The notes below the pieces were generated by a model. That model was not told the origin of the DNA. It did no database searches and saw only the letters and a list, made by a program, of their open reading frames with translations. The position numbers were made by a program, and so were the translations under genes. A stretch of 64,000 nt of DNA from Quercus robur (Eukaryota > Streptophyta > Magnoliopsida > Fagales > Fagaceae): NCBI RefSeq assembly GCF_932294415.1, contig NC_065536.1, positions 15,063,974-15,127,973 on the forward strand. The letters are read 5' to 3'. Of this stretch, positions 11,655 through 23,100 are shown piece after piece; the stretch's first letter is position 1, and every line of letters begins with the position of its first letter.

Positions 11655-12165
11655 TGTTGGGTGCACCATGTGCACATGTCCAGCCCACATAGCATTAAAG
11701 CCCATCTATGGACTTGTTTTGTTCTGGCTGTGACTTGCAAGCATCCTAATTCTAGTTGAATTAGCATCCATGTGTAGTAAGTGTGTAAGGCGGCTGGGTT
11801 AACATATAAAGATAAGGTTTCTTAGGTTTTAGGGTGTGCCGCGTATAGAAGAGACAGAAAGAGAGGAAGCTGCACAAGAGAAAAGAGCACAGCCAAGAGG
11901 GAGCCGCTTAGAGAAAAAGAAGACAGCCAAAAGAGAGCTGTGCGTGAAGAAGAAAATAGAGAGGAGAGAGCAAAGTGTTGCCGCCTTTGAGAGAAATAAT
12001 TAGTGTGTATGAGAGCAAAGAAAAACAAGAGAGAGATTTTTCTTTAGCTGTGAGACATATACAAGAGATATTGTTTTTGATTTAATAATAGTGAAATTAT
12101 TCGGAGTTTGTTCTATGTTATTTTGGATTGCTAATATTTGTGATGATATTATTTGGGACCCAACA
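11655..12165 (+). mobile_element. Solo LTR of an LTR retrotransposon (fossil)
   Basis: The segment starts TGTTGGGTGCACC and ends GGGACCCAACA, so the ends carry an inverted TGTTGGGT/ACCCAACA. It is flanked by the identical 5-bp duplication ctaag at 11650-11654 and 12166-12170. A TATA-like catataaag lies near 11800. At 511 bp with no internal coding region, this is what recombination between two LTRs leaves. The intact duplication argues against great age. Copia or Gypsy cannot be decided from the LTR alone; Copia is my guess. Confidence 0.85.
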
Positions 12166-12257
12166 CTAAGTACGTTTCAATGCCCACCAAATGACACCAA
12201 ATAATTAGCATATTAGCAAGCATGTGAAATATAATGATGTGTAACTAATGTATTCAG

Positions 12258-14444
12258 TCAGGGTGTACCTTTATTGCTGAACAAGCTTGCTGTCTCCTGA
12301 TGAGGCAGTTCTATTAAGTGAGCAGTTGAGGTGGAACCTTTGGAAGTATTTGGTGCAGCGTCTGCTGAAACAGCTACCCAAGGGCGCTTACTACCGCTAT
12401 GCTGTTGCACTGGAGTCAAGGAGGCAGGGGCAGGGGCATGGCTAGTGGTTTTGGCAATGGTTGATGGGGAGGTAAGGTTATTTTCCGTAATGAAGGTAGG
12501 AATAGGAGCAGGGATGGGAGCAGCAGCAGGAGTGACAGGAGCAATATGTTCCTTGCTGCCAAGGGCCAGCTTAGTTTTTTTCTTCATAGCCTTTCGTTTT
12601 CGTTTTTTCAGAAAAGTGATGCTGCTCTTAAAGTTCTGAAAACTTACCTGTGCTTTAGGTGATCTGTTTTTCTTCTTGAAAAAACTTTTAGAAGAATTGT
12701 TTGAACACTTCAAGCAATCCTTCAAGAGATCTCTTGGTGGAAACTTGTCGGCCAGCTTAAATACATAAATCAACCTAATAGCCCCAGGGAGCTGCTTACT
12801 TTTAATAAGATTTTGAATGAGTCCTGGTATACACAAAACAGAAAATACAGGTAACAGGTTCCATCTAACCATGGGAAAGGGGATACTTTTAAGACTAATT
12901 GAGCAAATTCCTAACATTAAGCATTACTTTAATCAATTTAAGACAATGATTAAGAGAAACCTTTTCCTAGAAAAACCTGAAGATGCCGATTTCTATTAAC
13001 CTAATGATTAGGCAGGAATGGTCGAGTCACTAAAGAAGCTTGAGGCTTGAAATTCTATGCTTGCATATATTCTCAACAAGACTTCATTGTTCAGCAATTG
13101 CTCTAACAACAGACAACAACTCCCTTGAACAATCTCTCATCAAACTCCGCGTCTCCCTTCTTCAAATGTGGAGGATAAAACCCTTCCATTGCATCCAAAA
13201 CAAGCTTTGCAGGGTCCGATGATAATCTAAGAGCAGCAGCCACTTCATCTCTCATCAAATCGTGCTCTTTCCACCGCTCATTTAGGAATATTTGCAAACT
13301 CTTTCCACCCATTTTTACACAAAATCGAGGACCAGCAGAAGAAGACGAATTATTATCAACATCGTTAACCAGAAAATCTTCTAAGGGCTCTGCTAAGGGC
13401 TCGGTAATTACTTGGGTTTGAAGGCAGTCAGTGAACCTTTTCTCTGTCAATCCAAGCTCCTTAATCGTCTCTTTGAAATGCTTCTCTTTTGACTCAAACT
13501 CTTTGACTCGCTCTTCATATTTCTTCTCATTTAACACAAGTTCTTCACTTCTTTCTTCAATTTTCTTGTCTTTCAACCCGAGTTCTTTATGCCATTCCTC
13601 AAATTCCTTCAAACAGTCTCCTAATCGTTTCTCTTTTGCTTCGAAGTCTTGAATAAGTTCTACATACCGCTTCTCTTTCAACTCGATATCTCTTGATCTC
13701 TGCTCAATACTCTCCTCTCTCAATTCAAGTTCTTCTAATCTCTTCTCTTTCGACTTGAGCTCTTTATATCTCTCTTCTCATTCAACACGAGTTCTTCGGA
13801 TCTCTCTTATTCTCTTTTCTTTCAACTCAAGCAATTTATGCCATTCCTCAACTTTCTTCAAACACTCTCCAAATCGCTTCTCTTTCGCTTCAAGCTCTCG
13901 ATCGCGCTCTCCATATCTCTTCTCTTTCAAATCAAACTCTTTGAACCTCTCATTCAATTTCTTCTCTTTCAACTCAAGCTCCGCGAATCGCTTCTCTTTC
14001 GAATCAAACTCCTTGAAATCTCTCGTGCAATTTCATCTCTCTCAACTCGAATCTCTTCAAACGCTCTCCAAACTGCTTCTCCTTCGCCTCAAACTCTTCG
14101 TACCGTTTCTCTCTCAACTCAAACCTCTTCAAACGCTCACCAAACTCTTCGAATCTCTCGCCTAATCTCATCTCCTTCATCGCAAACTGCCTCTCCCTCG
14201 CTTCAAACACCCGAACGCGCTCTCCGAACCGCTTCTCCTTCTGCCGAAACGCACCGGATTCCTCCTCCTTCGACTCGAGCTCCAGGAGAAAGCGGCGCGT
14301 GGTTTCGAAGTGGTTCTCTAGGTCCTTCCATTGGAGTGAGAGCAAAAGGACTGAGGAAGAGCAGTCGTGGATTTGGTCAAGCGTTTTGCGCAGGTTCTGT
14401 TTCGTCAACTCCGCCGCCTCCAATTCCCTTGTGATTTTCTCCAT
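12258..14444 (-). pseudogene. Decayed FRIGIDA-like gene copy
   Basis: The start at 14444 gives MEKITRELEAAELTKQ and 'LQWKDLENHFETTRRFL', then a coiled coil of repeated 'KEKR.GER' units. The frame is lost near 14015 and again twice around 13770-13790. A FRIGIDA domain begins ('GKSLQIFLNERWKEHDLM', '[18 protein letters not shown]') but breaks after about 13120 and lacks its centre. At 12258-12840 an exon-3-like block follows ('DKFPPRDLLKDCL'), leading without a break into a tail with 'QHSGSKRPW', like the C-terminus of other FRL copies. The normal start of exon 4 is missing. Several frameshifts plus an internal deletion make this a pseudogene. An alternative is that its exon 1 once served the exons at 9134-6722. 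Confidence 0.75.
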
Positions 14445-15570
14445 TGGAGAAAATATGTAAACAAACCTAACCGCGCATTGTATAAATGTATAGCGTGATT
14501 CGCATTTGATGTGAAAGAATCGAAGAAAACTTAGAAGGTGGTTGTGTTCTGGGGAATGAAGAACTGAACAGGTGTTTTTGGTTGGAGAGAAAAAGGAGGG
14601 AAAATAACGTGAATAGCGTGATCGCAATCTTTTCTCTTGACCCAATTTGACGAAGTTTGTACAGTTTAAATGTTTAATATATACATTTGGTTTTAAGATT
14701 TTGAATATTTTATTTTTGACCCCTCAAGAATTGAGAGTTAAAACTAGAACCCCCCCCCCCCCCCCCTCTAAAACTAAAATGGCCACGTGACCCATTCAAA
14801 TATTTTAGAATTTAAAAGAATATTGAATTCCATTTTGTTAGATGATTTAGTTGATTTTTTTTTTCTTTTTGTTGATATCTTGTTAATATTTAGTGGGTGT
14901 TAGTTTGGATTTACATGAAATTTATTTTCTTTATTCCCTCCTTCTATTTGGAAAGTTCAAATTCTAGTTTTGTCCATAAATTTTAGTATAGTTTTGAGTT
15001 TCGAAAAATTCCAACCCAAGTCAAATGATAAGACTTGGGTTACTACTTGATAAAAGACAATTAAACTGTCAATTCCATCATATCATCTTGTGGAGCGAGT
15101 TAGGATGTTGAGACTAGTAATTTGAAGTAAAGACTTGAAAGATTTGAAGAAAATTAAGTTATTAGATTTGATGAAGATCAAGATGTCAGTTGGATCTATT
15201 GAAAATTGAGTTCTCTGAAAAATCTAAAGGTGTGAGTGCGATGGTGAGGGGGATGGCCCCGGGATTGGTATTTTTTCCTCCCCCGGATTAGTACTTTTTC
15301 CTCTTTGAAGAGAAGGCTATGGCAATTGTTTGTTGATTCTAGTGAGTATTTGATTCTAGCAATACTCACCAATGAAAAAGGGTCCATGAATAATGCAAAG
15401 TATATTTGACAATAAGAATTTTGATTACAATTCACTCATTGAGATTACCATAACAAGCTCTCTGGCCTAGTCCAAACATCTTAGATAACAAGAGACAAAG
15501 TTGGTCAAATTGAATTTGTTGATGTTACTTGCATTCAAATACGAAATGTTTCCTCACCTAATGGTGGTCA
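14445..15570. other. Intergenic sequence with a poly(C) tract
   Basis: A run of about 16 C lies at 14751-14766. No gene recognised; the 79-codon frame at 15196-15435 has no family resemblance. Confidence 0.45.
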
Positions 15571-15574
15571 GGTA

Positions 15575-16512
15575 TAGGACTGTAAACGAGCCGAGCTTTG
15601 TCGAGTAATGCTTGATCAAGCTTGGCTCGTCAAGAAAAATCAAAAACTCGAGCTTGGTTTGAGCTTGTGACAAGCCTAAAAATAATGTTTGAGCTTGAGC
15701 TCGTGGGAAAGTCAAAAAACTTGAGCTTGGCTTGACTTGGCTTGATTAATTAGTTAAGCCAAACTCAAGCTTAATATCAAGCTCAAACTCGAGCTCAAGT
15801 CAAGTTTTTGAGCTTGAAATCTAAAAAAAATTACATTATTAAATGCTTAAATCTCCAAAATTAAGAAGAAAAAAAATAATATACTCATTTTATCATGCAT
15901 CAAGTCTTACTTATGATTAGCTATTATTCAAATTAATAATTTACATAATTAAATTCATTTATTCATCATTCCTTGTCTACAGCTTCAACAATTGTTCAAA
16001 ATACAATTTTTACATTCACGTTAGATGGTGAAGGGCTAGAAAAATACCTATTTGTAACTATTATGAATGAGAAAATACTAGTATGTTTCATAACTTTATT
16101 ATAAATGATTGATAGGGAAGGATCATATGTGGCTTACTTAATTATTTATTTATTTTTAAATGTAACTATAGTTTAAAGTGGTTCTTAATTAATTTAAAGG
16201 AAGGAAAAAATTAAGGTAATATAGTAGTGGTCTCATGTTGACCATGTCATTATTAAAATATGTATAATGAGTATATTTAGCTAACACATATAAACTGATA
16301 AATGAGTCTATGCTTAAATTGTTGTGTATCAAGCCTAATAACTCACGAGCTTGTTCATGAACAAATTTTCTTGCTTAGGCTCAGCTTGTTTATGAAACGA
16401 GCCTAAAACTAAGACTCAAGATTGACTTATTTATAAATAAACAAACATGAACAAACTTTTTATCAAGCCGAGCCCAAGTTGATCATGATTAGCTTGGTTC
16501 ATTTTCAGTGAC
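15575..16512. repeat. Unclassified inverted-repeat element rich in 'gagctt' motifs
   Basis: The left end (actgtaaacgagccgagct) and the right end read inwards (actgaaaatgaaccaagct) are similar inverted repeats. Short words such as gagcttg and ctcgagctt recur in both orientations near each end, around an AT-rich core. No clear target duplication was found, so neither the exact limits nor the superfamily is settled. Confidence 0.5.
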
Positions 16513-17110
16513 TCAAGTAGTCTCCTTTAGTAGGATGGGTCATTCTCATGTAAGCCCATTCACAGTAACGACAAAATGTAAGATGAAAGATCCACAGCTG
16601 AGCACCGTCCATACTCAACAAGCCTACTATCTTTTGTAGTCAGATACTTTCAAAACCAAGTTGTTGCACAAATGGCCATCCAAATAGATCATTGAAAGAA
16701 TTCCCTAATGCTTTAGTGAGGGACTAGACTACTTTGGAAAACCATATATTGACATGCACACTTAATCATGAATGAATGGTATCATTGGTATGTATGCCAT
16801 TCTTTCACCCAATTGATTCTCCAATAGTAGACTTACCATAACGTATAAGCAACCCATTAAAGACCATAAATGATACATACATAATGCAAAACTAAAGGTT
16901 TCAAAATTTTTCTATTACCATGTACTCATGTCTAGCCTCTCTACACTACAAAAGTTTGGATTATAAAGTGATTCATAGATGATGGGTACTAAGATGTTAA
17001 ACGGTTAACCAAGGCTACCACTATACACTGATTTTCCAAAATTACTCAACTATACATTGGACTGTTACAGTGAGCATATCTAGGTTGTGAAATTATGGCT
17101 TAGCTTTAGG
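16513..17110. other. Spacer downstream of the intact FRL gene
   Basis: Presumably includes the 3' UTR of the gene ending at 17111. No other feature recognised. Confidence 0.4.
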
Positions 17111-20100
17111 TCAGAAATGAAACAAGTAATGATTTCTAACAAACTGCTGCCCAGCACCCAAATAAGGAGAAAGACTGTAGTTGCCAGCATAACCAAAATG
17201 CCCATGGCCTCCATGAGCAGGAACTGGCATTGCATGGGGTCTGACAGTGGAGACAGCAGTTCGAGCACGTTTGTTTCTATTCTGCGGCTGCACTTGCTGC
17301 TTGCGGGCTGAACCGCTATTATCACATTTCTTCACATCTGGCTGTTTTGGTCCAACTTCGATGGCAGAGGTTGATGCAGCATTTCTCCTTTCGGCCTTTA
17401 GCTTTTCAAGCTCAAGAACACGTCTTTCAATGTCCTTGGGAGGGAACTGGGTTTCAAGGTTGTAATCTGTAATGCATCCCAATACGTCTCTTAGAGCTGC
17501 TATTTCTCTATTTGCGGCCTTATCCTGCGAGCATTCATTCACGTGTAAGATGGGCAAAAGTATCTAGACTAGGAAGTTGGCATTTCATGGAAAAGGAGGA
17601 AGATAGCTATAGGATACCTTTTCTTCAAGTGATTTCTTTCTCTTGCATGAGTTCTTTGTAGAGCTCCTTGAATTCTCCAAGTATTTTTTTAAGAGTGGTA
17701 CTGGTGGAAACTTGTCAACCAACTTGAAGGCACAAATAAATCTAACAGCCTTAATATAGATCTTCCTCTCAATAAGATTCTTAATAAAATCTGTAAAATG
17801 TAAAAAAAAATTGCAGGCTAATCAAACTGCCCCATAGAAGTTCCAATACGCATATGATTAAAATAAAAGCACCACCTAAATAACAGAAGCCGGTATGGAT
17901 AAATGCATCAGGCAGACCCAATTAACACATAATAGAAATGACAGCAAACTAAACACCTAACAAAAATGATATAGGACAAATGGGAGAACTTGCCTATGTG
18001 CGCTTGTGGTGGGTTGATATCGAATTAAGCTGATGTCTCTCCCTCCCCCACCCCTCCCCCACACCATCAACCACCCCCCCCCCCCCCCCTCCTCTACTCC
18101 CTCTCTCTTCCCCTTCCTACCACCGGCTGTACCACATTTTCCTTCCCTCCCTCCCTATCCTTTTCTATTTCCATCTCAACTCCCACCTTTTGGTTTACCT
18201 CCATACACCTTTTGTCATCCCTCTATCCCTTCTAGTTTTTGCCTACCGTCACACCCCTTACAACCATCCACATTGCCTAATAAACCTTCTGTGCCTACAC
18301 CTCCATTGTTACCCGTTATCTCCCTACCTAAAACTGATACCGTTATCTCCCTACCTAAAACTGACACCAAACCAGCTTCAAACCTTATTATACCTCTCCC
18401 ACTGTATCGGTTCAGGGGGGTAGAAAGATTCCTTCCTGTATTGATGCAAAGCTTTTCTCTTTTTCTTTCAATGATGGGCGACATGATTCGTATGCTATTC
18501 ATGAGAGCAGCCGGCATTTCAAGCATACTATCTGGGTAGGACGTAAAGGATTGGAGTGGATCCTTTCTTGTTTTGCTAATATTCGTGATTGGGTTCCGGG
18601 GAAAGTTTCCATGTGCAAACGGTTCCGGGATAAAAATAAGTTGTTGGAATTTTGTGGGAGGTCGAATAAGGCTGGTGTTTTTGTGGTCATAGCTGAATAC
18701 TTTGGCAGGGCTCGCTGAGGGGGTGTTATGATATCAACAAGTTCCAATCGTGCAAGTTGGTCTTTGTTTCAGAGAGAGATGAGGGATTTTTTCATTGGTG
18801 CTAAACTAGTTTCTATGGCTGAAGCATCCTCCAAAAATGGTGGTGGTGGAGGTGGTCAGTCTGCTGGTGGTGACCGGAGTGGGAAAATTTTGTCTACTGT
18901 TGGTCATCAGCGTAAGTTTAGGAATTTTGAAAAATTTGGAGCTATCTTGGGGCAGAACAGGATTCCTGGAGGCCATGTAGAGAATGGTTTAGTTTTAAAA
19001 GGCAAAGTCTCAGTCATTAATGGCAGACCCACGCGGACTTGTACTTTTAAGTTGACCCCTGCTTGTTTGGCTTTGAGAGTGTGCAAAATGGAGGGCAGGA
19101 AACGTTCTGTGACTTACCTGGATGCAAAGGATTTCAGTTGGTCCAAGGATGTAAGTGGCGGGCCAGAAATTATTAAACATTCTGGTGGGCTTGCCCAAGC
19201 CCAGCCCGTGGATACTGTTTCTCCACTTAAGGGCACTTTGGTCAAACCTGCGGCCTTAAAGGATTCTTTTGAGGGTTAGGCTTCGTGGGCTATAGGGGAG
19301 AGCTCCAGAGGAAGCTCAAGGAAGGTTCTTGGGTCGCCGGTGCCAGCAGCGGTTCCAACGAGCACGATGGAGGTTTCCGGGTCGCCGGTGACAGCGGCGA
19401 CGTCGGCGAGTGCAACGGTGGGGTCCTTTCTTGGGTTTTCCGGCACGGTGGTGACCAATCGAAGGATGGGGGACGTGACCCATACTCCGATAGCTGGTGA
19501 TGGCAAGGCCGATGCTACCCATAACTCTTTTTCTCCTTTGTCAGGTCTAGGTAGTGGGGAGGGTCTCTATTTTGGAGGAGAGATGACTTTATGGTGGATT
19601 CAAGTGAGAAGGGAGGAGATTGGAGTAGTCCTAATGCTGAGCCTGTGTTGCCAAGCCAAGTGGGTGGGTTTGAGTTGCTTTAGGATGGGCCTGAGCATCT
19701 ACTGAGTCAGTGGAAGCACAGGGTGGTTAATCCTAGTGATTTTTTTCATGGTGAGGATGAGAATGGTTTTTTGGAATGCTCACCTCTTTCTAAATGGGAT
19801 CCCAATGGACATAAGAAGTTAGAGGTGATCCAGGAAGGTGATGAGGGAGAGTTTCGGGGGTCAGCGGGGGAAATTCGAAATGGGTTTGTAGTTTGATGAA
19901 ATTTTTTTGTAGAATTGTGGGTTTTCCTATTGTGAAGCATGAAGATCAATGCCTGGCTCTGTTTTGTCTTCTCAAACAAGACTGTGTTGATGTTGTTAGT
20001 GTTGGGTCTTCTAATGGTAATGTGAACTCTAAGCAGAAAGGGCTTAGGGAACTCAAAGGTTTGTTTTCCTCTATTAATTATGATGGGGTAGCATCTAAGG

Positions 20101-23100
20101 GGAGGAATAGAGACCTCTCAGTAGGTATGGGGCGATTACTAGTTTTAAATGAGTTTACGATTGCTATCTTGGAATGTTAGGGGATTAAATAATCCTCAGA
20201 AGCGAGAAGTATGTAAAAATCTTCTCAAGGAGTGGAAGTGTGATATAGTTTGCTTTCAAGAAACTAAGCTGTCTTCTTTAAACTCTTTTGTTGTTCGAAG
20301 CCTTTGGGGTAGTCCATTCCTGGATTGGGTTGTTCTAGATGCAGTCAATACTGTAGGGGGGGTGTTACTAGTTTGGGACAAGAGAGTTTTTGAAAAAGTT
20401 GATTGTGCTGTTGGGCGGTTTTCTGTTAATGTTTTATTCAAGGGGTTGTAGATGATTTTGTATGGACTTGTTCAGGAGTGTATGGGCCTAATAAGGATTC
20501 TCAACGAGGTGCTCTGTGGGAAGAACTCTCAAGGATGCACTCCAGGTGGAATTCGGCATGGTGTGTTTTTGGGGATTTCAATACCATTCGATATCCGAGT
20601 GAGAGATTTGGTTGTGAGGCTTTTAGTCCGGCAATGTTTGCTTTTTCAGACTTTATTGAGGCTAATTACCTTGTGGACTTATCCCTTGAAGGGGCTTCCT
20701 TTACTTGGTTTAGAGATTCGGGGTCAAATTGTATGTCAAGAATTAATAGAACCTTGGCATTGGTGGATTGGGTGGATCACTTTGGAAACGTGTCTCAAAG
20801 GGTTCTCCCTCATGTAGTTTCTGATCATTGCCCTCTGTTGGTGGTGGCGGGTAATGTTAATAAAGGCCAGAGTGCCTTTAAGTTCGAGAATATGTGGTTG
20901 AAAGAAGAGGGTTTTGTAGAGAGGGTTCGGCAATGGTGGAATGGGTATTGCTTTTCGGGTTCTCCTAGCTTTATTCTGGGTCGTAAATTAAAAGCTCTTA
21001 AAGAGGACTTGAAAAAGTGGAATAAGGAGGAATTTGGGGATTTGGCCTTTAGGAAGAAATGTCTTTTATCAGAATTGTTGGGTTCGGATGCTAGGGAGGA
21101 CCTGTCAGGCCTTTCTCATGAGGATCAAACTTGGCATACTTAGATTAAAGGAGAGATTGCACATCTTGCCTCTTTGGAGGAGATTTCTTGGAGACAAAAG
21201 TCCCAGTTTTTATTTGTGAAGGAAGGGGACAATAATACTCACTTTTTTCATCGAGTTGCAAACTCCCATAGAAGAACTAATTATCTTCGGGGTATAAAAG
21301 TGGATGATGTCCTCTATGAGGATGAGGAAGAGGTGCGGTTTAAGGTGGTCCATTTTTATCAGAGTTTGTACACTGAGTCAGATACTTGGCGCCCTTCTAT
21401 GGATGGATTAGAGTTTACTAGCATTGAAGAGGACGAGCGGCTTGAATTAGAGAGGGACTTTTCTAAGGAGGAAGTGGTAAAGGTTCTTCAAGAGATGGAG
21501 GATGATAAAGCCCCAGGTCCTGATGGTTTCACTATGGCTTTTTTTCAAAAATGCTGGAGTGTTATGGAAATAGATGTCATGGCTTTCTTTGATCATTTTC
21601 ATAGGAGCTCAGAGTTTGAACGGTCTTTGAATGCTTCTTTTCTATCTCTAATTCCCAAAAAAAATAATGCTTTGAATATTAAAGATTTTAGGCCTACCAG
21701 CTGAGTAGGCAGTATGTATAAGCTTTTGTCCAAGGTTTTACCTAACAGATTGAGACGGGTGCCGGATAATCTTATTTCAGAGTCACAAAATTCTTTTGTT
21801 AGCGGCAGACAAATTTTGGATTAAGTGCTTATTGCCAACGAATGTTTAGACAGTAGACTGAAGTGTCGCACCTGATGGTGTGTAAGTTAGATATTGAGAA
21901 AGCTTGTGAATTGGGACACTTTGTTTTATCTGTTAAAAAGGATGGGATTTGGGGATAGATGAAGGAGATGGTTAAAGACTTGTGTCTCTACCATTCACTT
22001 CTCAGTTCTGGTTAATAGATCTCCTGCTGGTTTCTTTGGTAGCTCTAGAGGTCTCAGACAAAGCAATCCTTTGTCTCCCCTCCTATTTCTTTTGATCATG
22101 GAGGTCTTAAGTCATATCATGAAGAAAACTGAGGAAGGTGGTTTCATTCAAGGTTTTCATGTGGGTCCTATTAATTCTACTGGTATCCGTGTTTCTCATC
22201 TTTTATTTGCTGATGATACCATTCTTTTCTGTGATGCCTCTAGAGAGCAGATTCTGTCTATTAGGCTAGCTTTGACTTGTTTTCAAGCTTTTACAGGTTT
22301 AAAGGTGAATGTGGGGAAAAGTGAAATTGCCCCTGTTGGGGAGGTGCGTAATATTCAGTCTTTGGCTAATATCCTTCAGTGCAGAGTGGGCAGTTTGCCT
22401 ATGACTTACTTGGATATGCCGTTGGGAACTTTATATAAAACACCCTCCATTTGGAATCCGATCCTAGAGAGGATGGAAAAGAAGCTTTCAGGTTGGAAGC
22501 GGCTTTATTTGTCAAAGGGTGGTAGACTCACCTTGTTGAAGAGTACCCTTTCAAGCCTTCCGACTTATTACCTTTCCCTTTTTACTATCCCCAAAGCTGT
22601 GGCTACTAGATTGGAACGCACTCAAAGGAACTTCTTGTGGGGTTCATCCGTTGAGTGTTTCAAATATCCTTTGGTGGCTTGGGAAAAGGTTTGCTTACCG
22701 TGTGAGTTGGGTGGTTTAGGAATTCGGAAGTTGGCATCTTTTAATCAGGCCCTTTTAGGGAAATGGCTTTGGAGGTATGGCCATGAAACCTCTCATCTGT
22801 GATGAAGGGTCATAGCCATGAAATATGGGGAGGGAAAAGGGGGTTGGTGCACTAGAGCTTGTAGTAGGGCCCATGGTTGTGGGTTATGGCGGAGTATTAG
22901 TGAAGGGTGGGAAACTTTCGCTAAGCATTTCTCTGTTATGGTGGGGGATGGATCTCATATTCTTTTTTGGCATGATAAGTGGACTGGGGATGTCCCTCTT
23001 AAAAGTTTTTATCCTTAGTTATTTTTGTGTTCAGCTAATAAGGAGGCTTGTATTTTTGATGTGTTAAGCCCTTCAGTGGGTGATAATGACAGAGTGTGGA

